From assembly GCA_021323865.1 (NCBI GenBank), contig JAJPKF010000024.1, positions 90,270-154,269 on the forward strand: a stretch of DNA of 64,000 nucleotides, read 5' to 3'. The notes under the pieces are model-generated. The model worked only from the letters and a program-made list of their open reading frames with translations. It was not told where the DNA came from and did not search any database. Position numbers and translations under genes: made by a program. This DNA comes from Pseudomonadota bacterium (GTDB taxonomy: Bacteria > Chloroflexota > UBA5177 > JAJPKF01). Positions 44,574 through 54,055 of this stretch are shown piece after piece (the stretch's first letter is position 1; every line of letters starts with the position of its first letter).

Positions 44574-44877
44574 GCCCAGGCCGGGTTCGATCAAAGCCAT
44601 CGCCGAAGGTCTTTGACGCATCCAGTGCCGTCTGCAGGAAATCGAGAGTGAAGAGACGTCAAACAATCGGTGTGCCCATTCGGTCTTTCACAGCAGTGAA
44701 TCGTGCTGTCTTTGTTCACATCCTGCAGCCGGCAAATCGTCTTGGTGCCCGTGGCCGGAACCCGCCACACGGCAATGTTTCTGATCATGCCTTCGGTAGT
44801 GACAGAGAAGACAAACTGACGTACAATGACTTTTTCTCGAAAGAGAGGTTTCAGTCCGAGAAGACGGGAGCAATGGC
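44574..44877. other. intergenic region with a fragment resembling the TetR 3' region
   Basis: 304 bases without a gene. Bases ~44579-44612 (GCCGGGTTCGATCA...) repeat, with changes, part of the preceding TetR gene (near 44359-44401), so this may be the relic of a second TetR copy. It also holds the promoter of the following gene, not clearly recognised. Confidence 0.4.
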
Positions 44878-46380
44878 ATGGAACCGCAAGCGGCACCGAC
44901 GGTGGAAGAGCTATGGCAGATCCTTCAGGAGCAGCGAGAGGAGAACCGGGAGTATGCGGCACGGGTTGAAGCGCTGGAGGCAAGCCTAAACGACCGGGAA
45001 TGCGAGGCGAAAGAGGACGCGAGGACATTGCGCCCGAGACGGAGCCCTGTGTCGCGTGTTTCACGGGCCGGTCTGCTCAAGGCCGGCGCCGCCAGCGTCG
45101 CGGCGCTGGCGGCAACGGAGATAGCCGGAAGTCTCGGCGCCCCCGCTGCGGAGGCTAGCGCATCCTACGCCGCGGGGACGTTCTACGCAGATGGCGAGTC
45201 CGGGGCAACTGTCGGCTTCAAGACCGGTACGTACACCACCGACTTCTACGGCTACGCCGAAGGTGTCCTAGCCTACGGACAAAACACCGCGGTGGTCGCG
45301 TACGGGGTGGATTCCACCGGGAGTCTCAACTATGCCGGGGGAGTGTACGGAGAGACTGCAAGTGGGTTTGGTGTCAAAGGCGTTTGCCACACACTGAGCG
45401 GTGTGGGCGTGTTCGGAACCAGCGAAGGCGGCGGCGGCGGCTACGACTCCTTTGGCGTGTTAGGCCAGTCGTATACGGGGGCTGCAGGCGTGGGCGGTAT
45501 ATCCGCGAGCGGAGTCGGCGTCCTGGGTCAGATAACCGGCAGCCCATACCCGCCTGACGGCACCAACGTCGCGGTGTACGGCACGGGAGCGGGTCCCAGT
45601 GGGTCGCCACTGGGGAAGATCGGCGTGCAGGGAGTGAGCGATACCAACACCGGCGTGCTCGGAACGAGTGGAAGCGGGTATGGCATGGAGGGCAACAGCT
45701 CGAGCGCGATCGGTGTGCTGGGTCAGGTGTCCGGGAGCCAGCTCCCCGCCTACGGGACGAATGTCGCGATCTATGGTACGGGAGCCGGAGGCCCCGGTTC
45801 GCCACTGGGGAAGGTCGGCGTCCAGGGTGTGAGCGACACCAACAGCGGCGTCTTCGGGTCGAGTACCGGCGGCTATGGCGTACGGGGCCTCAGCGCAAGC
45901 TCAGTCGGGGTCTATGGAAGCAGCAGCACGTCATTTGGGGTGGAGGGCGTCAGCTCCAGGTCCTACGGAGGCGTGTTCGCCAGCACCGAAGGAACAGGGC
46001 TGATTGCCGAGCAAATCTCGACGCTCACGGCCAGCACCGGCGCGTCGTGCCTGTATGCGCTGCGAATCGGTACCAACGCCACGAACAACGCCTACAACTA
46101 CACGGGCCCGTTGATCTATGGCAATGACCGGCCGACGAACAGCGGCGGTGGAATGACACCGCAGTCCACGGGCCCGCTGCTGCAGTTGGACAAGAACGGC
46201 AGCACCAAGCTCAAGGTCGATGGCAGCGGGAACCTGACACTCGGCGGGAGTGTGATGCTGACGCCGACGACGGCGGCGACCGCCACTGATGGAAGCATTA
46301 CACCGCCGGCTCAGGTGGCGGGCTACCTCGTCATCTCCATCGGAGGGACCCAGTACAAACTGCCCTACTACAACAGTTAG
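44878..46380 (+). CDS. exported repeat protein with coiled-coil head and Gly-Val beta-repeats
   Basis: 500 residues. An N-terminal coiled coil (VEELWQILQEQREENREYAA) is followed by a basic, Tat-like membrane segment (SRAGLLKAGAASVAALAATE). The body has ~15 short units of the type GVGVLGQ, YGVRGLS, GVYGSSS, and two longer near-identical segments (around GSPLGKIGVQGVSDTNTGV and GSPLGKVGVQGVSDTNSGV), suggesting a beta-helix or fibre like tail-spike proteins. The C-terminal part (PLLQLDKNGSTKLKVDG, GTQYKLPYY) recalls tail-fibre tips. GGGAG lies 9 bases before the ATG. It may be a surface fibre; function unproven. Confidence 0.7.
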   Translation: MEPQAAPTVEELWQILQEQREENREYAARVEALEASLNDRECEAKEDARTLRPRRSPVSRVSRAGLLKAGAASVAALAATEIAGSLGAPAAEASASYAAGTFYADGESGATVGFKTGTYTTDFYGYAEGVLAYGQNTAVVAYGVDSTGSLNYAGGVYGETASGFGVKGVCHTLSGVGVFGTSEGGGGGYDSFGVLGQSYTGAAGVGGISASGVGVLGQITGSPYPPDGTNVAVYGTGAGPSGSPLGKIGVQGVSDTNTGVLGTSGSGYGMEGNSSSAIGVLGQVSGSQLPAYGTNVAIYGTGAGGPGSPLGKVGVQGVSDTNSGVFGSSTGGYGVRGLSASSVGVYGSSSTSFGVEGVSSRSYGGVFASTEGTGLIAEQISTLTASTGASCLYALRIGTNATNNAYNYTGPLIYGNDRPTNSGGGMTPQSTGPLLQLDKNGSTKLKVDGSGNLTLGGSVMLTPTTAATATDGSITPPAQVAGYLVISIGGTQYKLPYYNS

Positions 46381-46438
46381 AGAGAACGAATGTGTGGCTC
46401 CTAACGCCGAATCAGTTCTCACGAAGGAGGGCGGCTCG

Positions 46439-47113
46439 ATGGTCCGGGAGACAGTCTTAGGCCTCGCGGCCGCGGGCCTGGCGCTTACGGCCCTGGTTGG
46501 CTGCGCAGCCACGCGGTATCCGACGATTCGCGTGGGCGGGCCGCGCGTTGACCACGTGGCGAGGGGTGCCCCGGGGCGTCCTACGTCGTCGACTATTCCA
46601 CATGATGTCTGGTCGGTGACGATAAGGTACGTGCGGAGGGCACCCGGCCCCGGGCGTCGGGCCACCACTCGAAATAGGTTGATGCTCCAGAGGCTCGTGC
46701 GCGCCTTCGACAGTCCCGCTCACGTCCGCCACCTTTGGTCATGGGGCCTATGCGGGGGGTTCGCTCGCAGAATTGCCCCTTCTGCCACCCTGACCTTCCA
46801 TCGAGTTGGCCATGGCGACGCCTATGCATCAGTCGCCTGCGGCGGCTTCTCTGTGAGGCGTAGCCTCAACGGCATCGCCTGGGCTGGGCGCGATAGGGCG
46901 AAGGCGCGGTTCCGCGCAGTGAAGCGTGTCTTCCGGCGGATTTGCCCCCACAAGCAGTGCCGGAAGGTTGGAGCTACAGACGGCCGCGCGCCGCAACGAT
47001 CCCGCATTCCTTCGTCCCACGCAGCGTGCGCCCGGCTACGGTTGGTTAGCCGGAGAGTCATCCTACCCCTCGTTTCTTTAGGGCCAAGACAGCGATGCCG
47101 GCCGGCTGGGTAA
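46439..47113 (+). CDS. predicted lipoprotein of unknown function
   Basis: ATG at 46439, with AAGGAGG 9 bases upstream, gives a lipoprotein signal: VRETVLGLAAAGLALTALVGC with lipobox Cys at ~21. The mature protein of ~200 residues is basic and has cysteines in LCGGFARR, VACGGFSV and ICPHKQC. No family recognised. It follows the exported repeat protein on the same strand by 58 bases and could be its envelope partner. The last ~50 residues are of low complexity, so the true end may have drifted. Confidence 0.55.
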   Translation: MVRETVLGLAAAGLALTALVGCAATRYPTIRVGGPRVDHVARGAPGRPTSSTIPHDVWSVTIRYVRRAPGPGRRATTRNRLMLQRLVRAFDSPAHVRHLWSWGLCGGFARRIAPSATLTFHRVGHGDAYASVACGGFSVRRSLNGIAWAGRDRAKARFRAVKRVFRRICPHKQCRKVGATDGRAPQRSRIPSSHAACARLRLVSRRVILPLVSLGPRQRCRPAG

Positions 47114-47440
47114 GGCGGGGTCGCGCCCTTAACCACTCTGTCGTCGTATCAGGCCGATTAGGATCGCGGCGCTCGCGGGCGTGCCGACCCTGAACCACGC
47201 CGACTTTGTCGGCGAGGCCAACAACAACGCGGGGAAGCGTACCCTGATTCGGCCCCGGGGTTACACACTGGCTGCCAATGCCACTGCAGGATCGCCGCGA
47301 AACGTCCACGAGCTCTCCCCCTGTCGCGGAATCGCACGACGCACTCGGATTCTGCTCATCGGTTTGGACACGGAGGTTACCAAGACATCGCCATCGACGT
47401 CATAAGGTCGGCTCCCAACGCCCCCGAAGTCGGACCAATT
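47114..47440. other. intergenic region upstream of the GNAT gene
   Basis: The frame of the GNAT protein stays open upstream (…IAIDVIRSAPNAPEVGPI) to at least 47330 and reads like protein just before the TTG at 47441, so the real start may lie in this region or have been lost. Nothing else recognisable. Confidence 0.35.
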
Positions 47441-47869
47441 TTGGAGCGTCACTTGGCATTCTGTCGTGGCGTTACTCCCGCCGAACACGTCTTCGCGCTG
47501 GACCTCACGGGATTGCACGAGAGCGGAGTCGAGTTCTTCGTCGCCGAACATCGGAACCAGATTGTCGGCATGGGCGCACTGAGGCCGCTGAACGATGAAT
47601 CCGCCGAGATTAAGTCAATGCACGTGCTGTCTGAGGCTCGTGGCCTCGGTGTTGGGAGATCGATCCTACAGGCGCTGATCGATCTCGCCACTTCGTGGGG
47701 GTGTAGGAGCGTCTACCTCGAGACGGGAACCATGAAGGCATTCGAGCCCGCGCGCAGGCTCTACCGCGCCTATGGTTTCGTGTCCTGCGACCCGTTTGAC
47801 GGCTACGAGCAAACTTCGTCGAATATGTTCATGCGGCTCGACATCCCACAGGACGACACACCGGTGTAG
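47441..47869 (+). CDS. GNAT-family N-acetyltransferase
   Basis: 142 residues from TTG 47441. The acetyl-CoA-binding signature SEARGLGVGRSILQALIDLA (motif A, R/QxxGxG/A) is clear, with the N-terminal strand QIVGMGALRPL and the C-terminal ARRLYRAYGFVSC. It transfers an acetyl group to an unknown amine. Homologous-looking sequence extends upstream of this start, as noted for the preceding region; a non-standard start or 5' damage is possible. Confidence 0.85.
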   Translation: MERHLAFCRGVTPAEHVFALDLTGLHESGVEFFVAEHRNQIVGMGALRPLNDESAEIKSMHVLSEARGLGVGRSILQALIDLATSWGCRSVYLETGTMKAFEPARRLYRAYGFVSCDPFDGYEQTSSNMFMRLDIPQDDTPV

Positions 47870-48047
47870 AAGCGCCGGCCCGCACAGGGCAGAGAACTAC
47901 CGCGGCCGATTTGCATGTGATCCTGAGGTCGAGCCGACCCGACGGGAGTTGAATGACAGGTCTTGATGCCATGTCCGGCGGGTTAAGAAAGGTATTTCTT
48001 CCCTTGGCAAAGGCGTGACGCTACATATATAGGAAGAGGAGGCCAAT

Positions 48048-48566
48048 ATGACGGACAGCTCAGGCCGCCTGCTCGGCAGGGTGCGGGCAGATGGCGACCG
48101 CTGGGTGTTGCGAATGGAGGACCGGTTCGAGGCAGCCATTGGCGATGTGTGGGCGGCGCTTAGCGAACCGCCGCGGCTTCAGAAATGGATCGGCGAGGTG
48201 GATGGCGATCTGTGTCCCGGCGGCATGTATCGGCGCCGCTTCTTCGCCAGCGGCTCGGAGGGGACGGGACGGATCGAGGCCTGCGAAGCGCCACGAAGAT
48301 TGGTCGTGCGGCATTTCGCCGAGCGAGCGGACGAGCACCTGATCGACATATCTCTCGCCGTCGACGGCGACGGCACTCGATTCGTGGCCGAGACGTTCGA
48401 GCTGCCATCCGAGAAGCTGTTCGCGTACGGTGCTGGAATCCAGATCCACGTGGAGGATCTGGGCGACTATCTGGCGGGCCGAGAGGTCGCCAACGACGAG
48501 TCGCGATGGGACGCCCTTCTGCCACGGTACAAGGAGCTGACAGCGAGGTCGGGGATCCCGTCCTAA
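48048..48566 (+). CDS. SRPBCC (AHSA1-like) domain protein
   Basis: 172-residue START-like fold: EDRFEAAIGDVWAALSEPPR, WIGEVDGDLCPGGMYRRRFF, GRIEACEAPRRLVVRHF and ISLAVDGDGTRFVAETFEL follow the AHSA1/YndB pattern. These proteins bind hydrophobic ligands or act as Hsp90-cochaperone-like factors; often they lie beside ArsR regulators, but here none is adjacent. The region 47870-48047 upstream contains the promoter. Confidence 0.88.
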   Translation: MTDSSGRLLGRVRADGDRWVLRMEDRFEAAIGDVWAALSEPPRLQKWIGEVDGDLCPGGMYRRRFFASGSEGTGRIEACEAPRRLVVRHFAERADEHLIDISLAVDGDGTRFVAETFELPSEKLFAYGAGIQIHVEDLGDYLAGREVANDESRWDALLPRYKELTARSGIPS

Positions 48567-48813
48567 GCGGCGGGGTTCTCTGCCCCGAGGTGCCTCACGG
48601 AGCCAAGCCTGCCGCTTGGAAGCGAGGAGTCAGCGGGTGTCCATAGACATGGGGGGTCTTCGAGCAAGCGAACCCAATCCGGGGCGCTTAGGCTCTACGG
48701 CAATGCTCTACATCCAGTCTGATGCACCGGCCGCCGAGCGGCACGCCATGGCCTCAAGCATCAGTCCATTGTCGACGGATTGCGAGCTGCCGTTGGACGT
48801 GGCGGACGTTGCG

Positions 48814-49473
48814 TCAGCTCTCAGAGGCCCTTCGCCTGGTGAATGTCACGTGTGTGACGCCGCTGGGACTGCTGACCGATTCGATTTCAAAGCGGTCCTC
48901 CAGCGCCTCCTGGCCCTTCCAAAGCTTCTCGCCCCGGTCCAGCAGGATCGGCACCACGACGATGTGGAGATAGTCAATGAGGTCGGCGGCAAGGAACTCT
49001 CGGACGGTTGCCACGCCTCCGCCGATACGGATGTCCTGTCCGGGACACATCTGGCGAGCCAACGCCAGCGCATCTTCGGGAGCGGCGTCGACGAAGTGAA
49101 ATGTGGTGCCGCCCTGCATCTCGACAGCCGGCCTCACATGATGCGTGAGCACCAGGACCGGCGTGTGGAATGGCGGATCCTCGCCCCACCAACCATTCCA
49201 CTCATGGTCCGTCCAGGGGCCGCGATAGGGGCCGAATTTCCCCCGGCCCATGATCTCCGCGCCGATTCCGCGGTCCCAATCTCGGGCAAATAGGTCGTCG
49301 ATCCCCGTGCTTCCACCGGGCTCGCCCTGCATCGCACGGAACGTGCGGGTCTGAAAGAACCAACCGTGGAGCCGGCTGCCCGCGTGACCAAAGGGAGCCT
49401 CCATCGTCTGCCCCTCGCCGGTACCGAATCCGTCGAGCGAAACGGAAAAGTTATGCACTCGAACGAGCGACAT
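48814..49473 (-). CDS. dihydrofolate reductase/RibD C-terminal domain family protein
   Basis: 219 residues with the DHFR-like pattern: VHNFSVSLDGFGTGEGQ, EIMGRGKFGPYRGPW, VLVLTHHVRP, DIRIGGGVATVREFLAADLI and LHIVVVPILLDRGEKLW. The family comprises NADPH-dependent reductases of unknown small substrates, not true folate enzymes. It stands alone, flanked by ~250-base gaps in which nothing was recognised. Confidence 0.9.
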   Translation of the reverse strand: MSLVRVHNFSVSLDGFGTGEGQTMEAPFGHAGSRLHGWFFQTRTFRAMQGEPGGSTGIDDLFARDWDRGIGAEIMGRGKFGPYRGPWTDHEWNGWWGEDPPFHTPVLVLTHHVRPAVEMQGGTTFHFVDAAPEDALALARQMCPGQDIRIGGGVATVREFLAADLIDYLHIVVVPILLDRGEKLWKGQEALEDRFEIESVSSPSGVTHVTFTRRRASES

Positions 49474-49743
49474 GCCGCTACTCCTATCCGATAAAGTTCG
49501 GTCGATGAAGACTCATGAGCCTCGGGTGACTGCCTGAAGTTTCATCATCATTAGCTTCTCTCTCACACGCCGGACAGATGGCCGAGACGCTAAGAGTACC
49601 GGTTCAAGCATTTTCTATCGGCATGCCCTGATGGGTGATTGCCTGCGTCCAAGCCTGTCCCTTCAACAGTAGAGCCGCAGGTTTGTGAAGCTATCGCCGC
49701 CTCAACCGGCCGCCGGTCCGCAATGGTCAAACGCGGAAGCACC

Positions 49744-50562
49744 CTATTCCTGGGCGGCGACTAACAGCCTGGCGATGGGCTCGAGTGCGGTCATCAGCTC
49801 GTCGAGCTCGCCCGGCGTCAAGCTCTCGTAGGGCTTGGCCGCCAGGTCGTCGGTGAGCGACTCGACGCGTTGTTTGACGGCGCGACCCTGTTCGCTCAGC
49901 CAGCCGTCATCCCCGATCAGGCCGCGATCGCGTATTCCCGCGATCACGCCGGCAATTTGCGCTGCCGGAAGGTGATGCATGCGTCCGAACTTCTCCGCCG
50001 GCATGCCCATGTCGAGGGCCAAGAGCGCGTGCGCTTCCAGGCCGCCAATGCCCTCGCACACGAGAGCCGCGATGTGCCCGTCGCCACGATGCTCACGCAG
50101 CAGAGATGCGGCATGAAACAAGCGGACCACCATGTCCTCCGGAATAGGGAGCGCGCGCAGCGCGGCGTACATGGGCCGGCCCTCGAACGGCGCGCTGACT
50201 GCCGCCTTCAGCAATAGCTCGGTGGCGCGGGAGAAGGAGGGCGAATCGACGCGATCGCCCAGGATCCGGCGGAGCGCCTTGGCGCAGCCCATTTGTCGGG
50301 CGGCGATGGCGGCCTCGGGCGTCGTGGTACGCCAGACCTGCGGAATGTGGCGAGCCACCTCACCGGGCGCGAAGTTGTAGAACAGCGCGTCCACCACCTC
50401 GGCCGGCACCAGCCCCAGGGGTGCGGCCCGGCCGGCGAAGTAGGTGTCCCAATAGTTGGTAAACCCCAGCGCGAACATGGCCTCGTTGGGCTCCTCGGCC
50501 GAGTAGGGAAGGAGACCAATCGGCTCGACGAGCTCGAACATCCGGCGAGCTATTGCGTTCAT
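49744..50562 (-). CDS. SCO6745-family protein
   Basis: 272-residue helical protein typical of the SCO6745 group found in high-GC Gram-positive and related bacteria: NAIARRMFELVEPIGLLPYS, YWDTYFAGRAAPLG, VVDALFYNF and a C-terminal winged-helix-like part (GVIAGIRDRGLIGDDGWLSE...VKQRVESLTDDLA) similar to MarR regulators. Molecular role unknown; a regulatory role is possible. Confidence 0.8.
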   Translation of the reverse strand: MNAIARRMFELVEPIGLLPYSAEEPNEAMFALGFTNYWDTYFAGRAAPLGLVPAEVVDALFYNFAPGEVARHIPQVWRTTTPEAAIAARQMGCAKALRRILGDRVDSPSFSRATELLLKAAVSAPFEGRPMYAALRALPIPEDMVVRLFHAASLLREHRGDGHIAALVCEGIGGLEAHALLALDMGMPAEKFGRMHHLPAAQIAGVIAGIRDRGLIGDDGWLSEQGRAVKQRVESLTDDLAAKPYESLTPGELDELMTALEPIARLLVAAQE

Positions 50563-50746
50563 CGTCCGCTCCTAGCACGCAGGGTTCGGGCGCTCGCGCT
50601 CAACTGGACGATTGTCCCGCACCCACCTCACGGATGGCTCCGCCCGAAGCGCCGTGAATCCGCAGATGATTCAAGGCGTACGAGCACGCGAGCGTGGCGC
50701 CAATGCCGAGCGCCTCTGCGAGCTTGTGAGCGTAAGCCCCGAATTT

Positions 50747-51604
50747 TCAGCGGCAGCAGCCAAGGGTTTCACACCCATCGGCCGATGAAGTCACCGACAC
50801 CGGCACGGATTGGGCACCTGCGGGCTTCGTCGCCCGAACGAACGCGCTCATGAGGCGTCCGTCGGCGGCCTTCCACTCGTCGGGCCACTCCGAGGAATCG
50901 ATTCCGGCCTCACCGGCGGTGTAGCGACGGGTGGTCTGGATCTCGACGTCCACGAAGCCGGCATTGGTGAGCAGCCGCCGGTATTCGTCGACGTCGAGGG
51001 CGCCGGCCAGACAGCCGGCCCACGCCTCCATGTTCTTGCGGAAGCCATCGGGAAGATGCCCTTCGGAGACGACGTCGGCGACCGCGAAACGTCCGCCGGG
51101 GCGCAGCACGCGAAACGCGTCGTTGAGCACCAGCGACTTGTCTGCCGCCAAATTGATGACGCAGTTGCTGATCACCACATCCACGGAGTCGGCCGGCAAC
51201 GGGATCTCCTCGATCTGTCCTTTCAGGAAGGCAACGTTGGTTGCGCCGGCCTCCGCCTTGTTCTTCTGAGCGAGGGCGAGCATTTCGTCTGTCATGTCGA
51301 GCCCGTAGACGAAACCTGTGGCTCCCACACGACGAGCGCTCAGGAGCACGTCGATGCCTCCGCCGCTTCCGAGGTCCAGCACGGTTTCCCCTTCGTGCAG
51401 GTCAACCAGGGCGGTCGGGTTTCCGCATCCCAGTGAGGCAGCGAGAGCGGTATCCGGGAGGCCCTCGGTCTCGACATCGGTGTAGAGATTTCCGGTGACG
51501 CCGTCGTCAGCGTCGCCGCCACAGCACGCTCGACCGGTCCGGGCTTGCTGGGCCGCGGCCGCATAGCGGGTGCGCACCGCCTCGGTGATGTCCGTTGTCG
51601 TCAT
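50747..51604 (-). CDS. arsM: arsenite S-adenosylmethionine methyltransferase
   Basis: 285 residues. SAM-binding VLDLGSGGGIDVLLSA, then GLDMTDEMLALA and the As(III)-binding cysteines expected of ArsM: GRACCGG near residue 27, SLGCGNP near 60, SNCVIN and AWAGCLAG. Arsenite is methylated stepwise to volatile species. The C-terminal CETLGCCR adds thiols that may bind metalloid. The ATG overlaps the stop of arsR (ATGA, 51601-51604), so the two are co-translated. Confidence 0.95.
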   Translation of the reverse strand: MTTTDITEAVRTRYAAAAQQARTGRACCGGDADDGVTGNLYTDVETEGLPDTALAASLGCGNPTALVDLHEGETVLDLGSGGGIDVLLSARRVGATGFVYGLDMTDEMLALAQKNKAEAGATNVAFLKGQIEEIPLPADSVDVVISNCVINLAADKSLVLNDAFRVLRPGGRFAVADVVSEGHLPDGFRKNMEAWAGCLAGALDVDEYRRLLTNAGFVDVEIQTTRRYTAGEAGIDSSEWPDEWKAADGRLMSAFVRATKPAGAQSVPVSVTSSADGCETLGCCR

Positions 51605-51981
51605 GACTCATTCCTCTCCGGTTGTGTTTCGAGCCCCTCCAACAGCGCCAGCAGACGTCGGCCGGCTTCGGTTGCCCAGTAGTAGGACCACAGTCCCCGC
51701 TTCTCGGTCTCGACCAGCCCAGCTTCCCGGAGGATGCGCAAATGATGGCTGATGGTGGGCTGATTTTGATCGAACCGCGCGGAGATATCGCACACGCAGA
51801 TGGGAGTCGCCTGCTGGGCGATGAGATCAAGCATGGCGAGCCGGCTCGGGTCGCCGGCCGCCTTGAGCTGCGCGGCGTGCTTGGCGACTTCTTCGCCGGT
51901 CAGTCGGGCCGGCACGACGGGAGCGCAGCAGGGCGTGTTCCGCTGCCGCACCGGCAGCTCGACTAAACGGGTGGCGCTCAT
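51601..51981 (-). CDS. arsR: ArsR-family arsenic-responsive repressor
   Basis: 126 residues: winged helix with LKAAGDPSRLAMLDLIAQQ, CVCDISARFDQNQPTISHHL and the basic wing KRGLWSYYWATE. The CVCD pair in the ELCVCDL-like helix is the classical As(III) sensor. Extra cysteines at the N-terminus (TPCCAP) may help. It heads arsR-arsM and faces a dyad at 52003-52018; the other half of the arsenic locus lies beyond the inserted IS element. Confidence 0.95.
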   Translation of the reverse strand: MSATRLVELPVRQRNTPCCAPVVPARLTGEEVAKHAAQLKAAGDPSRLAMLDLIAQQATPICVCDISARFDQNQPTISHHLRILREAGLVETEKRGLWSYYWATEAGRRLLALLEGLETQPERNES

Positions 51982-52002
51982 ATCAGAAGCGTAGCAGAAT
52001 AC

Positions 52003-52018
52003 ATCGATGGATATCGAT
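52003..52018. promoter_or_regulatory. ArsR-type box, left copy
   Basis: ATCGAT-GGAT-ATCGAT dyad, 21 bases upstream of the arsR start. Its right part (CGAT, 52015-52018) is the tip of the IS terminal repeat. Confidence 0.55.
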
Positions 52019-52082
52019 ATTATCTACTTGACACAGAGCCTTCCCGACAACGAAAATGGAGTAGATCGACGGGAGGCTAGTA

Positions 52083-53060
52083 ATGGCGCGGAAAATAGAG
52101 CCAAAAGACATCAACATTGTGAGTCTTGCGGCCCACCTGAGGGATGAGACGGCGGCGTGGAAGTTCATGGAAGAACTGCGCTGGCCGGATGGTCCCATCT
52201 GCCCGCACTGCGGCTCCATCGATAATTCCACCCTCATCAACACGAACGGGCGGAAGACGCGGCTAGGACGGCCGACGTATCGCCGTGAGTGGACGTGCCA
52301 CGACTGCAAGAAGCAGTTCTCGGTCCTGGTCGGCACCATCTATGAGTCCAGCAAGGTCCCGCTGTTCAAGTGGTTACTCGCGCAGCACATGATGTGCTCA
52401 AACAAGAACGGCGTGGCCGCGCTGGAAATCAAGCGCACACTGAACGTGGCTTACAAGACCGCCTGGTTCATTTGTCACCGCATCCGCTACGCAATGGAGG
52501 GTGGTCCTTTACACGATGCGCTCCTGTCTGGCGTGGTCGAAGCAGACGAGACGTGGGTAGGCGGCGTGGCAAAGGCAAAGCCAGGGGAGACGCGCTCCCA
52601 GACGCGGCGGCGCACTCTAGACAACAAGACGGCCGTGGTCACGCTGGTGGAGCGTGGCGGCCAAGTCCGATCTCAGGCATTCGAGCGCGTGACCAGCGCA
52701 AACCTGGACCACATGCTCTCGACCCACGTTGACCCATCTGCCACTCTCATGACCGATGAGCGCAGGGAGTACGCGACTCTCGGTCGGACTTTAGCCGACC
52801 ACCAAACGGTTAATCACCGAGCGGGAGAGTATGCGCGTAATCACGCGCATATCAACACGGCTGAGGGTTACTTCGGTCAGCTCAAGCGTTCTATCGATGG
52901 AACGCACCACCATGTGTCGCGCCGGCACCTGAACCGCTACCTGTCGGAGTTCGACTTCCGATACAACACCCGGAAGATGTCCGACGGTGAGCGGACTATC
53001 ACGGCGGTACGTCAGGCGAAGGGAAAGCGCCTCATGTACGACAAGGTGGTCAAGGACTAA
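52083..53060 (+). CDS. IS1595-family transposase
   Basis: 325 residues: N-terminal zinc ribbon (CPHCGSIDN...WTCHDCKKQF), helix-turn-helix-like segment (ALEIKRTLNVAYKTAWFICH) and an ISXO2-like DDE/N domain (GVVEADETWVGG with Asp/Glu; TLMTDERREYATLG with Asp; HINTAEGYFGQLKRSIDGTHH). GGGAGG precedes the ATG by 7 bases. Intact, so the element may still be mobile. Confidence 0.95.
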   Translation: MARKIEPKDINIVSLAAHLRDETAAWKFMEELRWPDGPICPHCGSIDNSTLINTNGRKTRLGRPTYRREWTCHDCKKQFSVLVGTIYESSKVPLFKWLLAQHMMCSNKNGVAALEIKRTLNVAYKTAWFICHRIRYAMEGGPLHDALLSGVVEADETWVGGVAKAKPGETRSQTRRRTLDNKTAVVTLVERGGQVRSQAFERVTSANLDHMLSTHVDPSATLMTDERREYATLGRTLADHQTVNHRAGEYARNHAHINTAEGYFGQLKRSIDGTHHHVSRRHLNRYLSEFDFRYNTRKMSDGERTITAVRQAKGKRLMYDKVVKD

Positions 53061-53218
53061 TCGCGGTCCTTGTCCGCCTTGTCCTTCTCGTCTTTTGGTG
53101 GCGGCGTCTCCAGCAAGGCTTTGGTTGCCTGTTCGAGCGTGAGGGGATGTAGGCTGATCTTGCGCGACGATCTTCCGTCGTGTCCGTTGCCTCTGTCCTT
53201 CGGCTCAGCTCTGGTCAT
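53057..53218 (-). CDS. 53-aa protein convergent with the transposase
   Basis: From ATG 53218: MTRAEPKDRGNGHDGRSSRK, then ISLHPLTLEQATKALLET and an acidic/basic tail. The LHPLTxExAxxALL pattern resembles short proteins seen beside IS1595 transposases. It overlaps the transposase stop by 4 bases tail to tail. Role unknown. Confidence 0.5.
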   Translation of the reverse strand: MTRAEPKDRGNGHDGRSSRKISLHPLTLEQATKALLETPPPKDEKDKADKDRD

Positions 53219-54055
53219 TTGACTCAGTCTACGCGGCGACGGGAATGTGTTTGGTGTGGTGGCCGACCTAGCCGAAAGGGTGAGCACATCATCGCCAACA
53301 AGGGATTTCGTGAGAAGTGTTTTCCTCCGGTCATTCTGAATATATGGAGGGCACGATTAGCGTACGATTCTGTACGCCAGAGTGGCACTCTGAAGCGTCT
53401 CGGCTTTGACCGGAGTGAAGGGTTCGGTCGCGGCTGGATAGCGCCTGATGTCTGCAGTCGTTGTAACAACGGCTGGATGAACCTTCTAGACCAACGGGCA
53501 CTACCGGCCCTGGAGCCTATGGCCAAAGGCACCCAACCAAGAGTGGCGTTGGAACCGGATATGCAGTACGTGCTAGCGCAGTGGGCCGTCAAAGTTACGG
53601 CAATGGCTTGCAACGCCAACTCAATACCCCTCCAGCTCTCGGACGAATGGCGGCATGAGTTCTTCGATGGCTCTGGACCTCACGCGCCGCCTGTCGGTTC
53701 GCATGTGTGGCTGGGCCGTCATCGAGGAATATTCGAGGGCCATAAAGTCTGTCTCGGGCTCTCCAGAGCCAATCCACTGAGGACCGCAGCCGGGTATCAC
53801 TTGCCTGACTTTGTTCTGTGCACTCTCAGCCTTGACCACCTCGTCGTTCATGTGGGCTTGACAGGAGTTCACGACCGCTTGGACGTGGCCGTACCCGAAA
53901 TTGAGAATCTTGGCAAGTACGAACCGTGGCTACTAAAGATCTGGCCTGCGCCCAATCGGTCAGTCATTTGGCCCAAGGGTGTGTCCATATCGAACCGCGA
54001 CATCTTCGACCTTGCTCACAGAACGATGGGTATCCGTGCCTTCGATGCGCGGTGA
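53180..54055 (+). CDS. HNH-type endonuclease-like passenger of the IS
   Basis: 291 residues. The N-terminal CVWCGGRPSRKGEHIIANKG and the second knuckle VCSRCNNGWMNLLDQ form the zinc-finger/HNH pattern (C-x2-C, His in GEHI, C-x2-CN-xGW). The remaining ~180 residues are an uncharacterised beta-rich domain. Such HNH proteins are known passengers of IS1595 elements. Start uncertain: the first ATG frame begins inside the small minus-strand gene, and a start nearer CVWC is possible. Confidence 0.65.
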   Translation: MSVASVLRLSSGHLTQSTRRRECVWCGGRPSRKGEHIIANKGFREKCFPPVILNIWRARLAYDSVRQSGTLKRLGFDRSEGFGRGWIAPDVCSRCNNGWMNLLDQRALPALEPMAKGTQPRVALEPDMQYVLAQWAVKVTAMACNANSIPLQLSDEWRHEFFDGSGPHAPPVGSHVWLGRHRGIFEGHKVCLGLSRANPLRTAAGYHLPDFVLCTLSLDHLVVHVGLTGVHDRLDVAVPEIENLGKYEPWLLKIWPAPNRSVIWPKGVSISNRDIFDLAHRTMGIRAFDAR

